Assembly: GCF_905475465.1 (NCBI RefSeq)
Contig: NC_062244.1
Span: 9,746,501 to 9,810,500, forward strand
Reading direction: 5' to 3'
Origin: Pieris napi
Lineage: Eukaryota; Arthropoda; Insecta; Lepidoptera; Pieridae
DNA length: 64,000 bases
Position 1 is the first letter of the stretch. The number at the start of each line of letters is the position of its first letter. The position numbers and the translations under genes are program-made. This document shows positions 1 through 12,626 of this stretch, piece after piece. The notes beneath the pieces were generated by a model. The model saw nothing but the letters and a program-made list of their open reading frames with translations, had not been told where the DNA came from and searched no databases.

Positions 1-350
1 TATAAAATTATACTTTTTTTTAATGACATGGGATGCAAATCTTATAGGTGCTTTTTTAAAGGCTAGGTAGAGTTGTTTAACTATAACGTTCATAAAAAAT
101 TCATAGACTTCCTAAGACTTACATGATTCTATAATTAAATTTATTTTGAAATCCTATTCCTATTTACCACAACTTAATATTTTATTTAAAAAATTGTTTG
201 TGATAATGATAAGAAAAATAATGAAGTATTTATCAGTGCCAGTACCAGTGCAAATATTGCAAATATTTATCCTTGTGTGTATTTTAGTGTTATGTATCTT
301 ATGTGGTTCTCTACATCTGTGCCCAAATAAAACAATATTTTCCATTACAG

Positions 351-3300
351 TTGGTGATGAGTGCAAAACATCTAACAATGAAGGAACATGTGTGTTAGTC
401 AATGATTGCCCTGTGGCCATTAGGTCAGTCTCCTTTGATAATGTTATCACAATATGCAAAAGAGTCCTTATTTATACATTACACATATTTGCAAAGATAA
501 CATTTTAGTTATAAGTATAGATAAATAATTCATTACAACAATTTTGTTTTTAAAACAAATTGAATTGTCCAATAAACCTAACTCACAGTTTTAACTATAT
601 ACTAATTCTCTATCTATTGGTCTCTTTCTGTTAAATTGTGAAATAGATTGGTGTTTTAGTATACAGCCTTTAAAGTCTCATTCAACTTTTAAGATACATT
701 GTTTTGCCAGAAATGAAATCTTAAGTTCTCAAGGTTACATGCTATTTTACATATTAAAAGTGTAATAGACAAACCCCAATTAAATACCTACTGGAAATTT
801 ATTATCTTTTGCTGACTGAGTTGAATGCCTATATACAAGTGTATATAAAATATTGTTTTATTCAGTTTAACATATATATATACTTATTCAGACACTTGAA
901 AAGCATTATTTAAGTACTTAAATATTAAATAAACTTTTTTTAAATTTGTTTAAGGGCAATAAAAGAAACTGATCGCCATCCATATATGAGATGTGGTTTT
1001 ACTGGTGAAATTGAAATTGTATGTTGTCCTAAGACTGCAATTGAATACAAACCTATAAGGACCTCCACAATAAGAACAGAAGAGAAATTTGGTAATTTAG
1101 TTTTAATAATCAAAAACTGTTTTATTCATTAGTTTTAACCTAAATATTCTTAGCCATACAATAACTTTATGACATCTTTTCATTCAATAATATTGGAGCT
1201 ATAACAAAAAATACTCTTATTACCAGAATTATAATTGACATAGTACACAATTATTCATTCATTTGATTATTTCATTATGGGGACATTATGGAAAACAATT
1301 GCCCTGTATTTGGTATAAGTATTAGCTTTTCCCTTCTTAATTGATTTTGAGAAACCCCAGGGAACTATACAATTTTATTATGAGATATTAACTTTTTGTG
1401 TATATTTTATCGCACTTAACAAACATGTAAATCGAAATTACTCTGTTAGACGACAAATTAAGATTTTGTGTGAACAAAGAGATAACATTGGATTTTTATA
1501 TAATGTTATATTTCAGGTGGAAACCGAGTTGCAGATATTCGTAAGTACAGCGTTTTAAAATATTATTAACATATATGTATAACGCGACTACTACTACGCG
1601 AAATTTCATTATTTTTAATGAAATATCCAGTTACAACTAAGTCAGATAAGCTATGAATAAAAAATCATATTAAATTTACAGAATGCAAGAAAATAGTAGA
1701 TTCTAGTATACCACCACTAGGATTACACATAATCGGAGGGGAAACAGCGTCGCCCGGGGAATTTCCGCACATGGTAATTAGTTTTCCTTATATTTTTTTT
1801 GGAATTTACGTAATGACAAAGTCGTTTAATGACTTATGACACAACAATTCATTTCAAATTATGATGTTTATATTCTCCAATCAAATCAACAGAATTTACA
1901 AATTTTTAGTGTTGGGACAATAATCTTCCTAGATTATACCGTGCTCAAATTAAAGATGAATTTTTTGTTAAATTGTTTTTTGGTAGGTCTTTCTTACATT
2001 GCTCCTTTGGGGTGAGAAAGTGAAGCGTCAGACGAGATTGACTGTTCAATAGCATCTCTGAACGCTCCATTGTAACCTCTGAACACTCCGCGTTAGAAGA
2101 TGCAGAGAGACCCCACTTCATCCATTTGCAATCACTCCGCGACAGACGCCGCCTGATCTTTTCTACAAAATTTTAATTATCTTTATAGATTTACCAAATA
2201 TTGACCCCCCCCCCCATGAACTCGCCGTAACGTTTTTAGTACCCAAGTACAGTACTGTACCCAAGTCTAGTAAAACGTTTCGTGACCACCTAGTGACTCT
2301 TTAGTTACTATTATGTGGTAAAGGTAGAAAATAATATTAACAATAACGCGTAATTCAGTCCCCGCCCCGCATCGTAACGTTTTACAAAAGGACCCCCCCC
2401 CCCCCCCTCCCAAAATTCGTTACGTTATACTTGAATGCTCCCTTTTTTACTTTAGCCCTTAACAGATATATGCAGTAAACGACGTTTTGAGGAGATGAAA
2501 GGCTTATCCATTTTGTGCACATGTACATTTTGTGTTATTTTGTATGTTCTCTGTAAATGGCTGTATGTGTTTCGTTAATGTGCCTTTTCAAAATAATTAA
2601 ATCTACGCTACGCCAAGGGATCAAGCGGGTCGGAAAGTGACCGGTCGTGGACGATTCAAATCGCACTTCGTTGAATACGGTCAAGGGAAAGGAGCTGTTT
2701 CCGGGGAGCTCCCGCCCAGAACAGTACTCCATGTGGGGCCGAATTTGCTGTTTAAAAAGTAGCAAGCGATGGCCCGGAGTGAAGTATGTCACGTTGCTGA
2801 GAGCACCAAGAGTCTTAGGAGCTAACATAACCTCCCAAAAGACTGCGAAATTTAACGTCATTCGAAATGTCAACATCCGCGGCAGGCTGAGGCTTTAAAG
2901 AGTGTGTCTTGGAAGAGCGGAGTAGCAACAAAGGATTTTCGTCCAATCACAAACGCACGATTTCGCCTATCGTAAGACGAAAACGATTTCGCTCTCCGAT
3001 CGATTCTGATTCGTCAACAGAATTTCTAGTTGAATACGCGTCCTCTTGACCAATCACATTCGAACAGAACGTTGCGTCTTACAGTCTCACACCTTGAGCT
3101 TTCTTTTCAGGTTGCACTCGGATACGAGCGCGCGGACGGTTACGAATTCCAATGCGGCGGTTCACTCGTTTCCGAATATTATGTTCTTACTGCGGCGCAT
3201 TGTATAGACACACTGGATCAGTAAGTATGAAACTTTAACCTGGCAGCTATGGTGTCCCACAGGGAAGTGCGTTGGGTACGATTATTTTGACAACGAAAGA

Positions 3301-6300
3301 CATTAAAAACGGAAACTCAATACAAAATCATGAATTATTGACTTGAATTGTGTTGTTGTGTCTCACAAAGCTACAGTTCAATTCATACAAAATATTATTA
3401 CAAAATTTTCTGGGAATAATGCTAACAACAAAAAAATTGCAGTCATTTCTTATCGTGCCTATTTTCAATCAATTATTCGCCACATTTGACAAAATTTTAG
3501 CGCCTGGAAGTAAACACGAAGCAAAAACATATCAACCTAAATTATATAAAAGATTATCAAAAACCAGTGGCGCTACAAGGTCTAACCCTCAGATAACTTG
3601 GCTTAGTGTATGTTTCCTGATCATTTATTTTCCTTATGACAAGTAGGTGATCGGCCTTCTCTGCCTGACACATGCCGTCGAACTTTTTGGGTCTAAGTCA
3701 TGTCGGTTTCCTCACAATGTTTTCTATGATCGTACGAGCGAATGTTATTAGCGCACATAGTAAGTTTAGTGGTGTGCAGCTAGAGATCAATTTTAAGACC
3801 ACAGGGATAATAACGTTGCACGGTGAAATCTTTGGGCCAACACTGCTCTAAAAAAAAGATTAAACACACAAAAATTACATTGTGAATTTGTGAGGGTAGG
3901 TAAATCAAAGCTAATGTAAATGATTAAAATAGGTAATAATAAATAGTAACTAGACGTAAATGGGTATATGGGTTATTACTTATTAAGAAGAGTTACAAAG
4001 AAGCTAGATTTTTCTGACAGATTTAACATTGTTACAGAGTAAAACCAAGCATAGCGCGGATGGGTGTGGTTGAAATAGGAGGCAGTGCGTTCAATTCAGT
4101 AACAGATGTAATGATAGCTGAATTAAAATTGCACCCGCAGTATGCTAGAAAAGAGAAATACCACGATCTCGCTTTAATTAGGTAAGTACCAATTACTAAG
4201 TACTTAGTACTACTAAGTACTCCATTGAAGCAAAGTATTAAATAGACCATTTAATTAATCTTGTAGTTTCTTAAGGTAAGATTCAGAGCCCATACTCAGA
4301 GTTACTTTTGTATGTAAAAAGCTAAGTCGCGGCTCTAAACGTTAGGTACCCAAGTTACAACGATGTTCCGTTCTGAAATAGTACAAATTTCCTCGATATT
4401 TTTAATATACAGTGGATTTGCGTATAACGGCGATGAAGGGACCACTCTTATTTCGTTGTTATATCCGGAAGTCGTTACAGGCAAAGGTAGAGATAGACAC
4501 GTACATGATAATATTAATTTATTATTGAAAACATTTTTGCACATATAGTTTTTCACTGGTACATTTAAAAAATAACTAAGAATATCACTTTGGAATTGAT
4601 TCATAAATTTAACTCCGAAACGTAAACACTTACCTACCTACCTACTTAGGGAGCGTTCAAGTATTATGTAACGTATTTTTGGGGTAAAACGTTACGATGC
4701 GGTGCGGAGATTGAATTACGCGTTATTGTTAATAGTATTTTCGACTTTCCGGTATTTGACACAACATAAATGTTAACTTCTAGGTATAAACAGTCACTGG
4801 GTGGTGTAGAAACGTTTTTTTATTGGGTACAGAAAAACGTAACGGCGCGTTACATGGGGGGGGGGGAGGTCAAGAATATCCAAAAATCGCGTGACGTAAT
4901 ACTTGAACGCTCCCTTAGCTGATATCTATAAACAAAAGGTAAACGTCTCCACATTTGCTGACCATCTGTATGAATGTAAACAAAAGATAAGAAATGTTTG
5001 TGAAATATGGTATGGTATTCATGGTTTAATAGGCCACGTAATCAGTCCCCCTTTTATTCGTGGTACAATGTAATAAGAGGGTTAAATTATCGATTTTTTA
5101 ATCGAAATTTTGTACAAGAATTAAATAATAGTAGCCAATAAACTTTCCAAAAAGACCTGCTGCAACGGGTTACTTTTTTTTTCATAAACTAAACAAAGTC
5201 TATAATCGATAGGTTACAATCGCCAGCTGAATTGTCATCTGATTTGAATGCAATATGCCTTTACACCCAAGATGATGACCCACAAGTTGCTTTAACTGTC
5301 ACCGGTTGGGGAAAAACCAGCACCACACGTGAGTATACCACCACGGTAACTTTAATCTAATTGTTTATTAACATCAATCTCATGTCTATGTTTGACAAGT
5401 GACAGGTGTTGACTTGACAATTGACAATTGAAGCATTGGGTGCAACAAGGGCGTATGTTGTAAAATAGAGTTTCGAGAAAATTGATATTGAAAGTTTTAA
5501 TGTCTTATATTATTTTAATACTTATAATTTGACTTACATTAACTTTATTATTTGTTAGTCGTATGATTTAGCAAAAATATTATGGTATTATAACTATTTT
5601 AAAGCAATCAGAAACATCGTAATATCATCGTTTTTTTTATTGCGTTATCCGCCCTTGTTGCACCCAACTGGTAAAACACATAGGACGTTAATTTCACCAT
5701 TGATTTTTAGGGAAAATAAATAACAATTTGAATACTTATGTAATTATTTTAAATTAAAATGTAAGTTATTCATTTGTATTTATTACAATCACCGTTTAAA
5801 TATTCAACTTTCTTAATTTTTTTTCTGGCTTTCGTGTGTTTAATCACATTTATCAAAATATTCACTAGACTGAAGGGAATCAACTGCAACTGGCCTTTTC
5901 CAGGAGGAAAAAGTATTTCCATTGATTATCTCGTTTCAACTTGTCAGGCCCAACATTCTCTCTCAACTTTAACACTTCTTCTAAACACGACATTAAGAGG
6001 GTATCTTGCTGCGCTTTTTCACCTATTTTCCAAAAATCACAAAAAAATCTCTATGTATTTTAATCGAGGTTAATACAACATTTTTTGGAACAACACGTGG
6101 TAAAATGCTTCACCACCTTTTTAAGTACCTTTTTTCCTCGTGCTGATGTGTATTCCTCACCGAAACTTATCTTTAACTTTCGAACATTTCTTTTCCACAA
6201 GTTAACATTCATAACCTTCTTCTTTCCCTTATTTTGGGGGGCAAATGTTCACTCTGGCCAGCATCTGATCTTAAGTCACTTGAATCACTCGTTTCAGTCA

Positions 6301-8762
6301 TTTTTTATATTAATAAGTTATTATGTGTTCAAATTTAAACGCACTTTTGTTATCCACGCAACAAGGGCGTAGCGCCACCTTCGAAATGAATGATTCCTAC
6401 TCCATCTGGAAGCGGCTGATCGTAACGAGTTTTTGGGATACGAAACTTGATGGCTCTGTGCATGTTTTAATGTAATAACATCAAAACGGGCTTTAGGTAC
6501 CGAACGCCCTTGTTGCACCCAATGCTTCAATTTGTATTATTTTTTTATTCGAAGTTTTAATTGTCTCCGTTTAGTGCCAATGCTCGGAGCCCCATCATTT
6601 TAAGTTTCCACGTACAAAATTTTACGTATATTGTGTCAGGTACAGAAGGCTTGCCCATACTAGATTTTTACTGACTGACTTTACCAATACTTAGAAAACA
6701 GATTACGATTTACAATATATGATAAATGATCCTAATCCTTGGGATTGATTTGCTCCAGTTCAAACAATTTGTATGACTCAGTACTTGGTGATTAAAAAGA
6801 GTGGCAGAAAGTTTCTTGCCAGCCTTGCGATTCCGTAACTCACATTTCGAACTCTCACAGCGGTTTTCGCAGCGGCGGTCGCACTCAAATCAGTCGTAAA
6901 GCAGTCATTTTACGATTTGGCATTCTGACAAACAATAAACTACAAGCTCCCTCCTTATCATTACATATATAAGTTATCTTCTTACCCGCTCTACGCGCTT
7001 GACTTGCGAACTGGTAGTAAATTTATAATTAATTTAACTTCTTTTTGACGTTCATAAGTGTAAACAAGTACACCTATATGAATAAAGATATATTGAGTTT
7101 GATATAGTTTTTTTTTACTTTTACTTTTAATGTTCATGTTAATTCGTTATTACCGTGAGCTGGATGGTCTATCTATGCATGTGAACTGCTAAATATCTTG
7201 CTATGACATACTAATATTCCTAACAATGTTGAGGACGGGGCAAACTTGGCACATAGATTTACATGGACATCGACAACGCTGAGAGGCTTATGTTGCTGGA
7301 CTTGGAGGGAACGCTCTAGAAGTGCTGTTTTACCCTAAGTGGTGCAAAAATACCTCTAATGGCAGTTGGTTTCACAATGCGGAGCGTGGAAGAAAGCGCT
7401 TTGTTCTTTTTCGTTGTTAATAGCATTTCTTTTTTTTTATTGCAGGTGACATAAAAAGTAATATATTATTGAAGGCAAATGTATCTGTGGTGGATATCTC
7501 CAAGTGTGGCGAGTCTTATACTAATTGGCGGCGGCTTCCCAAAGGTATTGCACAGACACAGATCTGTGCCGGCGACGAGTTGGGACGACATGACACCTGC
7601 CAGGTGACTTTACTAATACCGAAATAGTTTTGCTTTAATTTCGCTATTAATTTAAAACAATTTTTTTTAAACTAAGAACTCTAAATGTTGTTACGAATAT
7701 TAAAAAATGTCTGTTTCAAATTAAATCATATAGCTGATTTTAACAATTCTTATGCAATTTTTATATATACAATATTTATATATTTGTGGTAAAGTTACAA
7801 TAATTAAAAAATGGGGAGAGAAAATTTATTGACTTGTCAAAATATATCGTAAGACCTAAAACTATGTTGATTCCATTACTTTTGAATAACAGTTAGAATC
7901 AGTCTTGCGCAAACTATAACGACACCCGTATGTCAAACTTTTGATGTACTACTGCTATATCCCCCCTTTCCCTTGTGATATTTCGTGATTTTTGCCGAAC
8001 CCCTTTCCTCCCCTTCGAACCTGACGTGATTAATGGACAGCCCCTTATAAGAAAATAAAGGTCTTAAATAGATCACATCATCTTGTAAACACAATTTGAC
8101 AGAAGGTGATTTTTTTTAAGAATAAGGGAATTGACGTACCCTTATATATTTGTCAAGTCACTTTTACAGCTTGAACGCATAGACCATAGATAATTTCAAA
8201 GATAATAAATGCCTTTAGAATGCACCGTCATGGTTTAGTGGTGGTGGTGGTTTAGTTCCTAATACGCTCACAGAGCGCTCCTTAAGTTTTCCATACAAAA
8301 TATATATTTTATTGAGTTTCCTATTCGCATGTAAAGCAATCAAACATACTCACTAATTGTTTTGTGAATCAGTTAAGAGGTAACATTAAGGCCCGTATTC
8401 TAATAGGTGTCGCTTTAGAAGTGTCTAGTATGTCAAACTTTAAATAGAAACAATTGACAGGTCTTGAAAGTAGATTTTATTTTAAGATACACTCTACGTA
8501 GAATACGGGGCTAAGTTTTCTCTGAGCCAGTCGAACTGGCTTTCTCCGAGTGTCTACTGGGTCACTGGATTTATTAAGATTTTTTTTATAGGGCGACTCT
8601 GGTGGGCCCCTTCAAGCTCTTACGGCCAGTGACGGGAACTATCGATTAATCGGTGTGACGTCATTCGGCCGCGGTTGTGCCTCTACAGTGCCTGGAGTGT
8701 ACACGCGTGTCTCTGAGTACCTCGACTGGATCGAAAGTGTTGTGTGGCCAAATGAATCTTAA
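351..8762 (+). CDS. Clip-domain trypsin-like serine protease (persephone/snake-like), 5' end uncertain
   Basis: A secreted zymogen of the kind used in extracellular immune or developmental cascades. Exons read from GT/AG borders: 351-423, 955-1091, 1517-1540, 1682-1773, 3111-3220, 4038-4181, 5213-5328, 7446-7603, 8592-8762; all phases agree. The first two exons carry the six clip-domain cysteines (DECKT, GTC, NDC, RCG, VCC). The protease domain begins at HIIGGE (exon 4). The triad is His in TAAHC (exon 5), Asp in HDLALIR (exon 6) and Ser in GDSGGP (exon 9). The Asp six residues before that Ser (DTCQGDS) predicts trypsin-like cleavage after Arg/Lys. The activation site has His at P1, as I recall for persephone/HP6-type proteases, so its activator should not be trypsin-like. 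The signal peptide is unresolved. It may lie on an exon left of the window, or the first exon may read through from an ATG at 221, which opens a strongly hydrophobic leader in frame, although an acceptor (ttccattacag) sits just before 351. Confidence 0.88.
2198..2442. repeat. Partial Harbinger-like MITE (GGGAGCGTTCAAG family)
   Basis: It lies in intron 4 of the clip protease. It shares the interior (poly-C tract, AACGTTTTAGTACCC, CGTAATTCAGTCCCCG) and the right end (CGTTACGTTATACTTGAA-TGCTCCC) with the complete copies at 4649, 42102 and 58307. The left terminus is missing. Confidence 0.6.
3640..3790 (-). repeat. Truncated tRNA-derived SINE
   Basis: It matches the SINE at 46302-46562 (CAAGTAGGTGA, CTTCTCTGCCTGACAC, GGGTCTAAG, TGTTTTC, GTACGAGCGA, GTGCAGC) but has lost the A- and B-box end. 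It sits in intron 5 of the clip protease. Confidence 0.55.
4649..4914. mobile_element. Harbinger-like MITE with TTA target duplication
   Basis: The termini are GGGAGCGTTCAAGTATTA and its inverted copy TAATACTTGAACGCTCCC. They are flanked by TTA on both sides (4646-4648 and 4915-4917), the TWA duplication typical of PIF/Harbinger. No coding capacity. It lies in intron 6 of the clip protease. Confidence 0.75.
5437..6521. mobile_element. Composite MITE with TGGGTGCAACAAGGGCG ends
   Basis: TGGGTGCAACAAGGGCG at 5437 is inverted at 5647-5666 and again at 6503-6521, with a further direct copy at 6357. The outermost pair extends outward as AATTGAAGCAT and ATGCTTCAATT. This fits either one MITE inserted within another or a duplicated terminus. 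It lies in intron 7 of the clip protease; no real ORF is seen. Confidence 0.55.
6821..6951 (+). repeat. Single-arm copy of the 32452 palindromic repeat
   Basis: It closely matches the left arm plus loop of the hairpin at 32452-32692 (TTGCGATTC, GGTTTTCGCA, CGGCGGTCGC, CAAATCAGTCGT, GATTTGGCATTCTGA, AATAAACTACAAGCTCCC). The inverted second arm is absent, so this may be the unit that was duplicated to form the hairpin. Confidence 0.6.
8390..8511. mobile_element. Short MITE with GGCCCGTATTCTA ends
   Basis: The terminal inverted repeat is GGCCCGTATTCTA against TAGAATACGGGGC, about 120 bp apart and flanked by TAA-like bases. It lies in the last intron of the clip protease, just before the exon with the active-site serine. 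Confidence 0.5.
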
Positions 8763-9041
8763 AACCAGTTTTTTAATCGAATAGATAAATATTACCTTTT
8801 TTTAAATCTTCTGTTAATTAAATTGTTACTTGCCGCTTGCGGTACCTTTGCGGCGCCTATTATTCATCCCAGTTTACATTGTGATCATAGCTCCCTCTTA
8901 AAAGTTTATTGTAATCGAAAGTTATCGTTTACCTTTTTAATAATTTTGAACTTTGATGTTTTAAGAAAAGATCTTACACCTCCTTAAAACGTGAAAAAAG
9001 CGTGAAGTTAACACCATGGTTACGATGTCCATAAAAAAAAG

Positions 9042-9405
9042 AGTGCGTGTATTTATGTACGCGCGTAAGAAGTTATACTTCTTTGGCACTATTAAAAATA
9101 GTTTTTGATTGCATGCAAATAATTAATTACAATTAAATAATCAAAGACTGGAAAAGGAGTCATTATAGTCTATAAAGTTCAGTTTACATTTGAAAAATTA
9201 AATAAATAAATATTTATTATTATTCTCTTACATTAAGTGTAACATAAATTCTATTATTATTCGAATGTTGTTTTTAAATTATGTCCAATGCCGTAGCATC
9301 TTCCGTGGGCAACTTCATTCTGTTCATTTTGTGTCACGGTGCGCGCGCATCGTAAAATTTCACTCTCATCAATTTTTCATAACGCGCCTAAAGAAGTATA
9401 ACTTC
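9042..9405. mobile_element. MITE with GAAGTTATACTTC ends
   Basis: The ends are GAAGTTATACTTCTTTGGC (9069) and the inverted GCCTAAAGAAGTATAACTTC (to 9405). To the left is GTGCGTGTATTTATGTACG, which is also present inverted beside the related copy at 47640-48190. The inverted copy shares long stretches of the interior (for example ATGCCGTAGCATCTTCCG). It lies downstream of the clip protease. Confidence 0.6.
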
Positions 9406-10423
9406 AAAATAAAATTCAATATCATACTAAACATACTATCGTAAGGCAGCGATACGCTATGTTATTCTCAATTAATCTTAAATACCTCAGGAGCTTTTCC
9501 ATGACTTTAATGTATACTGCAGTTCCCTTTCTAATCATAATTTTGTCAAAACTCTGACTTTTTTTTCCACAGGTGTGACCCCTATAAGTATGAGATTATT
9601 TTTTTCTCATTAATTATCATTAGCTTACACTTGGTCACGTAATTATTTTTCTCTATTGTCGTGTGCCAACGCGTTTTAGACTAGAGACACTAATGACAAA
9701 TCACAATCTAAAAATCGTTTGACATTTTACCCCTCACATCCAATTTTATTATGGAAATGAATGTATTAGTTTGTAATGTAACACTAACAAAAAACAAAAA
9801 AATATTTTTCAATATATATTTTGTATCATTATGTTCACAAATCCCTACATTTTCTATGTGCTTTATCACAACAGAATGTTAAAGACTGTACTCAAAACCT
9901 AGATTAGATTTTAAGATCAAAAATATTTTAAACAAATACCTACAATATTTAATTATGTTTTTAATATTATGCATTAGTTGAATTTTAAATATTTAATTAA
10001 TTAAGAAATTAAATGACTGAATGCCATATTATCATTTTTGTAATTTGCAATAAATATTATGTTAACTACATAATAGTAGGTACAAAACATTTAAAATATT
10101 AACTACATATTAATAACTAACATATTTTATGAAAGAGTTAGTTAGAATAGTAATCCATTTTCTAATCAAGTTTTTGTACATGCCATACAATTATAAAAAT
10201 AATGTTTATTTTAAGAGAATTATTGAAATAAAATATTTTATTCCGACCATATTTTATTAATTATGATAATCATTCATGTGTTTTGATTCAACAGTATACG
10301 ACAGATTTTTTTTATGATTTCACAAAACTACCTTAATACATTATTCTACTGTACATGTCATAACAAATGTAATGGAAACCATAGATTAAAACAGCATTTA
10401 CTACTTTTTATTTATTATGTTAG
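9406..10423. other. AT-rich intergenic DNA, no gene seen
   Basis: Very AT-rich DNA between the clip protease and the RTE insertion. I see no ORF with protein-like composition, no splice-linked exons and no structured RNA. Confidence 0.5.
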
Positions 10424-10439
10424 ATTATGTACTAATTTT

Positions 10440-12626
10440 AATGATTTGATTTGATTTGATTTGAAAAAATCATTAAAAACTAAAAGCGAAAAAACTAATT
10501 ATTTAAAAGCACTAGAAACTAACTTGTCCAAACAAAGTGAAACACTAGAAAAAACACAAGATATCCAGACTTACTATGACAATCTTGAAAAAATCATCAT
10601 TTCTAGTCTAAACACAAAAATGGAAAACAGCAAAAGAGAACATAAAATACTTAAAAAAGAAACACTAGATTTGATATCTCAACGAACGGAATTAAAGTCT
10701 ACTAAAAATAAAACTAAAGAATTAAAAGAAGAACTAAAATCTCTTTATAAGAAAACTAACAAGGCGATCAGAGAAGACTATCAGAATTACAGAAAGACAA
10801 TTATAGAGAAAAACTTGACAAAATTTAGAAGTGCTAAACGGGCCTACAAAGAACTGAGCACACATAAAAACTGGATTCAAAACCTCAGCCAAAAACAAAA
10901 AGAAACCAAATCACGACAAGAAATAATTAAATGCGCAACAGCCTACTATAGAGAGCTTTACAAAAACATGCCGGACAGTAACAACTTAACAGAGACTATG
11001 ATTAACGAGCTTGAAAAGGAACCTAAAATTGACGAAATCTCAGAAAAAGAAGTATTAAAGCACATCATAAAATTAAAATTAGAAAAAAGTCCTGGCCCAG
11101 ACAATATCAGTAACGAAGCCTTAAATGTGGGAGCTCCACTGCTTTTCACATTCTTGACTAGACTGTTTAATATGGTATTTATTTCTGGAACTGTCCCGTA
11201 TCAATGGTGCAAGTCTGAAATTGTCCTGCTGTATAAAAAAGGAGATCCAAGAGATATCAGTAACTATAGGCCGATCAGTTTGTTATCCAGCATCTACAAA
11301 CTTTTCTCATCACTGTTGTTAAGCAGAATAGCAGACAAAATTGACCTCTTGCAGCCAGTAGAACAAGCCGGCTTTCGCTCCAAGTTTTCAACAATAGACC
11401 ACATCCATACAATCGAACAACTTTTAGAAAAATGTAAAGAATTTAAGTATCCTCTATATATAGGGTTTGTGGACTATCTTAAGGCATTTGATAGCATCAC
11501 TCACTGCTCCATTTGGGAAGCATTAACATCTTGCAATATAAACTACTGCTATACAAAAGTGATCCAAAACATCTACTCAAACAGTATAAGTTTAATACGA
11601 TTGGAAAACAAAGGGGAAGAAATTAATATAGAAAGAGGTGTGAGGCAAGGGGATCCACTCTCTCCTAAACTTTTTATAGCAGTTCTGGAAACGATATTTC
11701 AAAAATTGGACTGGAAATCGAATGGTATATGGATTGGCAATAGACAACTAAGCCACATAAGATTTGCAGACGATATTGCACTTTTTGCCAACTCGGCTTC
11801 AGAACTTCAGCAAATGATGCAATCTTTGAACAACGAAAGCAAAAAGGTTGGCTTGCACATGAACGCCAGTAAAACTAAGGCTCTAACAAACAGTCTGCAG
11901 AGACCTATACAAATAGATGGGCACCAGATCCAATATGTAAAGGAATATGTCTATCTAGGGAAACAAATTTCCTTCAACAGCAACAGCAATGAACAAGAAA
12001 TTGAAAGAAGAATTAGAAGCTCATGGAACAAGTTTTGGTCACACAAAGAAATTTTAAAAGGATCTTATAATTTAGAGCTAAAAAAGATGGTAATGGATGT
12101 CTGCATTTTGCCTTGCCTCACCTATGGTAGCCAAACATGGGTGTACACTAATAAGGCCAGAAACAGATTGCTTTCTACACAACACGCCATGGAAAGGAGC
12201 ATGCTAAGGCTAAGGAGGTTACATAAAGTTAGCAACAAAACCATTAGGGAAAGGACGAATGTTACAGACGTTCTCAAACATGCTCTAAAAATGAAATGGC
12301 GATGGGCAGGACATGTAGCCAGGGTCCCAGACCAAAGATGGACTCTCAAAATTACAAAATGGAGAGGCCCCCCAGGGAACAGACATCGGGGCAGACCAAA
12401 AATGAGATGGATGGATGACATTGCCAAAGTGGCAGGCACAAACTGGCTAGAGAAAGCAAGGGATAGACAGGTTTGGAATGGGATGGAGGAGGCATATACC
12501 CGGATGGGGTCAAGGCTTCAATAACTTATACTAACATAGTTTAAGAAATATACTAACTCAAATTAGGTTGTAAACAAAACAAATTGTAAGTCTTGAATAA
12601 ATATGCTTTATTATTATTATTATATT
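10440..12626 (+). mobile_element. 5'-truncated RTE-clade LINE with 16-bp target duplication
   Basis: The insertion is bounded by a perfect 16-bp direct repeat, ATTATGTACTAATTTT, at 10424-10439 and 12627-12642. The 3' end is a run of TTA/ATT units (12608-12626) rather than poly(A), as is usual for RTE elements. The 5' end lacks the endonuclease and begins with a short run of ATTTG/TTTGA units (10441-10463) that may have been added at the junction. Confidence 0.88.
10461..12524 (+). CDS. RTE-type reverse transcriptase, N-terminally truncated (687 aa)
   Basis: The frame opens after a TGA in the 5' junction repeat, so the annotated start is not the original one. It begins with a Lys-rich coiled-coil-like stretch. 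The RT core follows: KLEKSPGPDNISNEAL, YRPISLLSSIYKLFS, RGVRQGDPLSPKLF and the catalytic FADD at residues 435-438 (IRFADDIALF). The C-terminal region has the WAGHVAR and RGRPKMRWMDDI blocks of insect RTE proteins. No apurinic endonuclease domain is present, so this copy cannot be autonomous. The absence of stops suggests a recent insertion. It lies between the clip protease and KRR1. Confidence 0.9.
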   Translation: MKKSLKTKSEKTNYLKALETNLSKQSETLEKTQDIQTYYDNLEKIIISSLNTKMENSKREHKILKKETLDLISQRTELKSTKNKTKELKEELKSLYKKTNKAIREDYQNYRKTIIEKNLTKFRSAKRAYKELSTHKNWIQNLSQKQKETKSRQEIIKCATAYYRELYKNMPDSNNLTETMINELEKEPKIDEISEKEVLKHIIKLKLEKSPGPDNISNEALNVGAPLLFTFLTRLFNMVFISGTVPYQWCKSEIVLLYKKGDPRDISNYRPISLLSSIYKLFSSLLLSRIADKIDLLQPVEQAGFRSKFSTIDHIHTIEQLLEKCKEFKYPLYIGFVDYLKAFDSITHCSIWEALTSCNINYCYTKVIQNIYSNSISLIRLENKGEEINIERGVRQGDPLSPKLFIAVLETIFQKLDWKSNGIWIGNRQLSHIRFADDIALFANSASELQQMMQSLNNESKKVGLHMNASKTKALTNSLQRPIQIDGHQIQYVKEYVYLGKQISFNSNSNEQEIERRIRSSWNKFWSHKEILKGSYNLELKKMVMDVCILPCLTYGSQTWVYTNKARNRLLSTQHAMERSMLRLRRLHKVSNKTIRERTNVTDVLKHALKMKWRWAGHVARVPDQRWTLKITKWRGPPGNRHRGRPKMRWMDDIAKVAGTNWLEKARDRQVWNGMEEAYTRMGSRLQ

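Noticed and set aside
146..508. 120-aa plus-strand ORF as a separate gene
   Set aside because: Its second half is the clip-domain exon (351-423) and the frame runs on into the intron. Only the leader from 221 is kept, as an alternative start.
2200..2410. CRISPR-like or satellite array suggested by the poly-C runs
   Set aside because: The runs belong to a single MITE interior; there are no regularly spaced repeats.
2535..2898. Overlapping ORFs on both strands
   Set aside because: They lie in an intron of the clip protease in a less AT-rich patch, with no recognisable domain. Probably repeat-derived.
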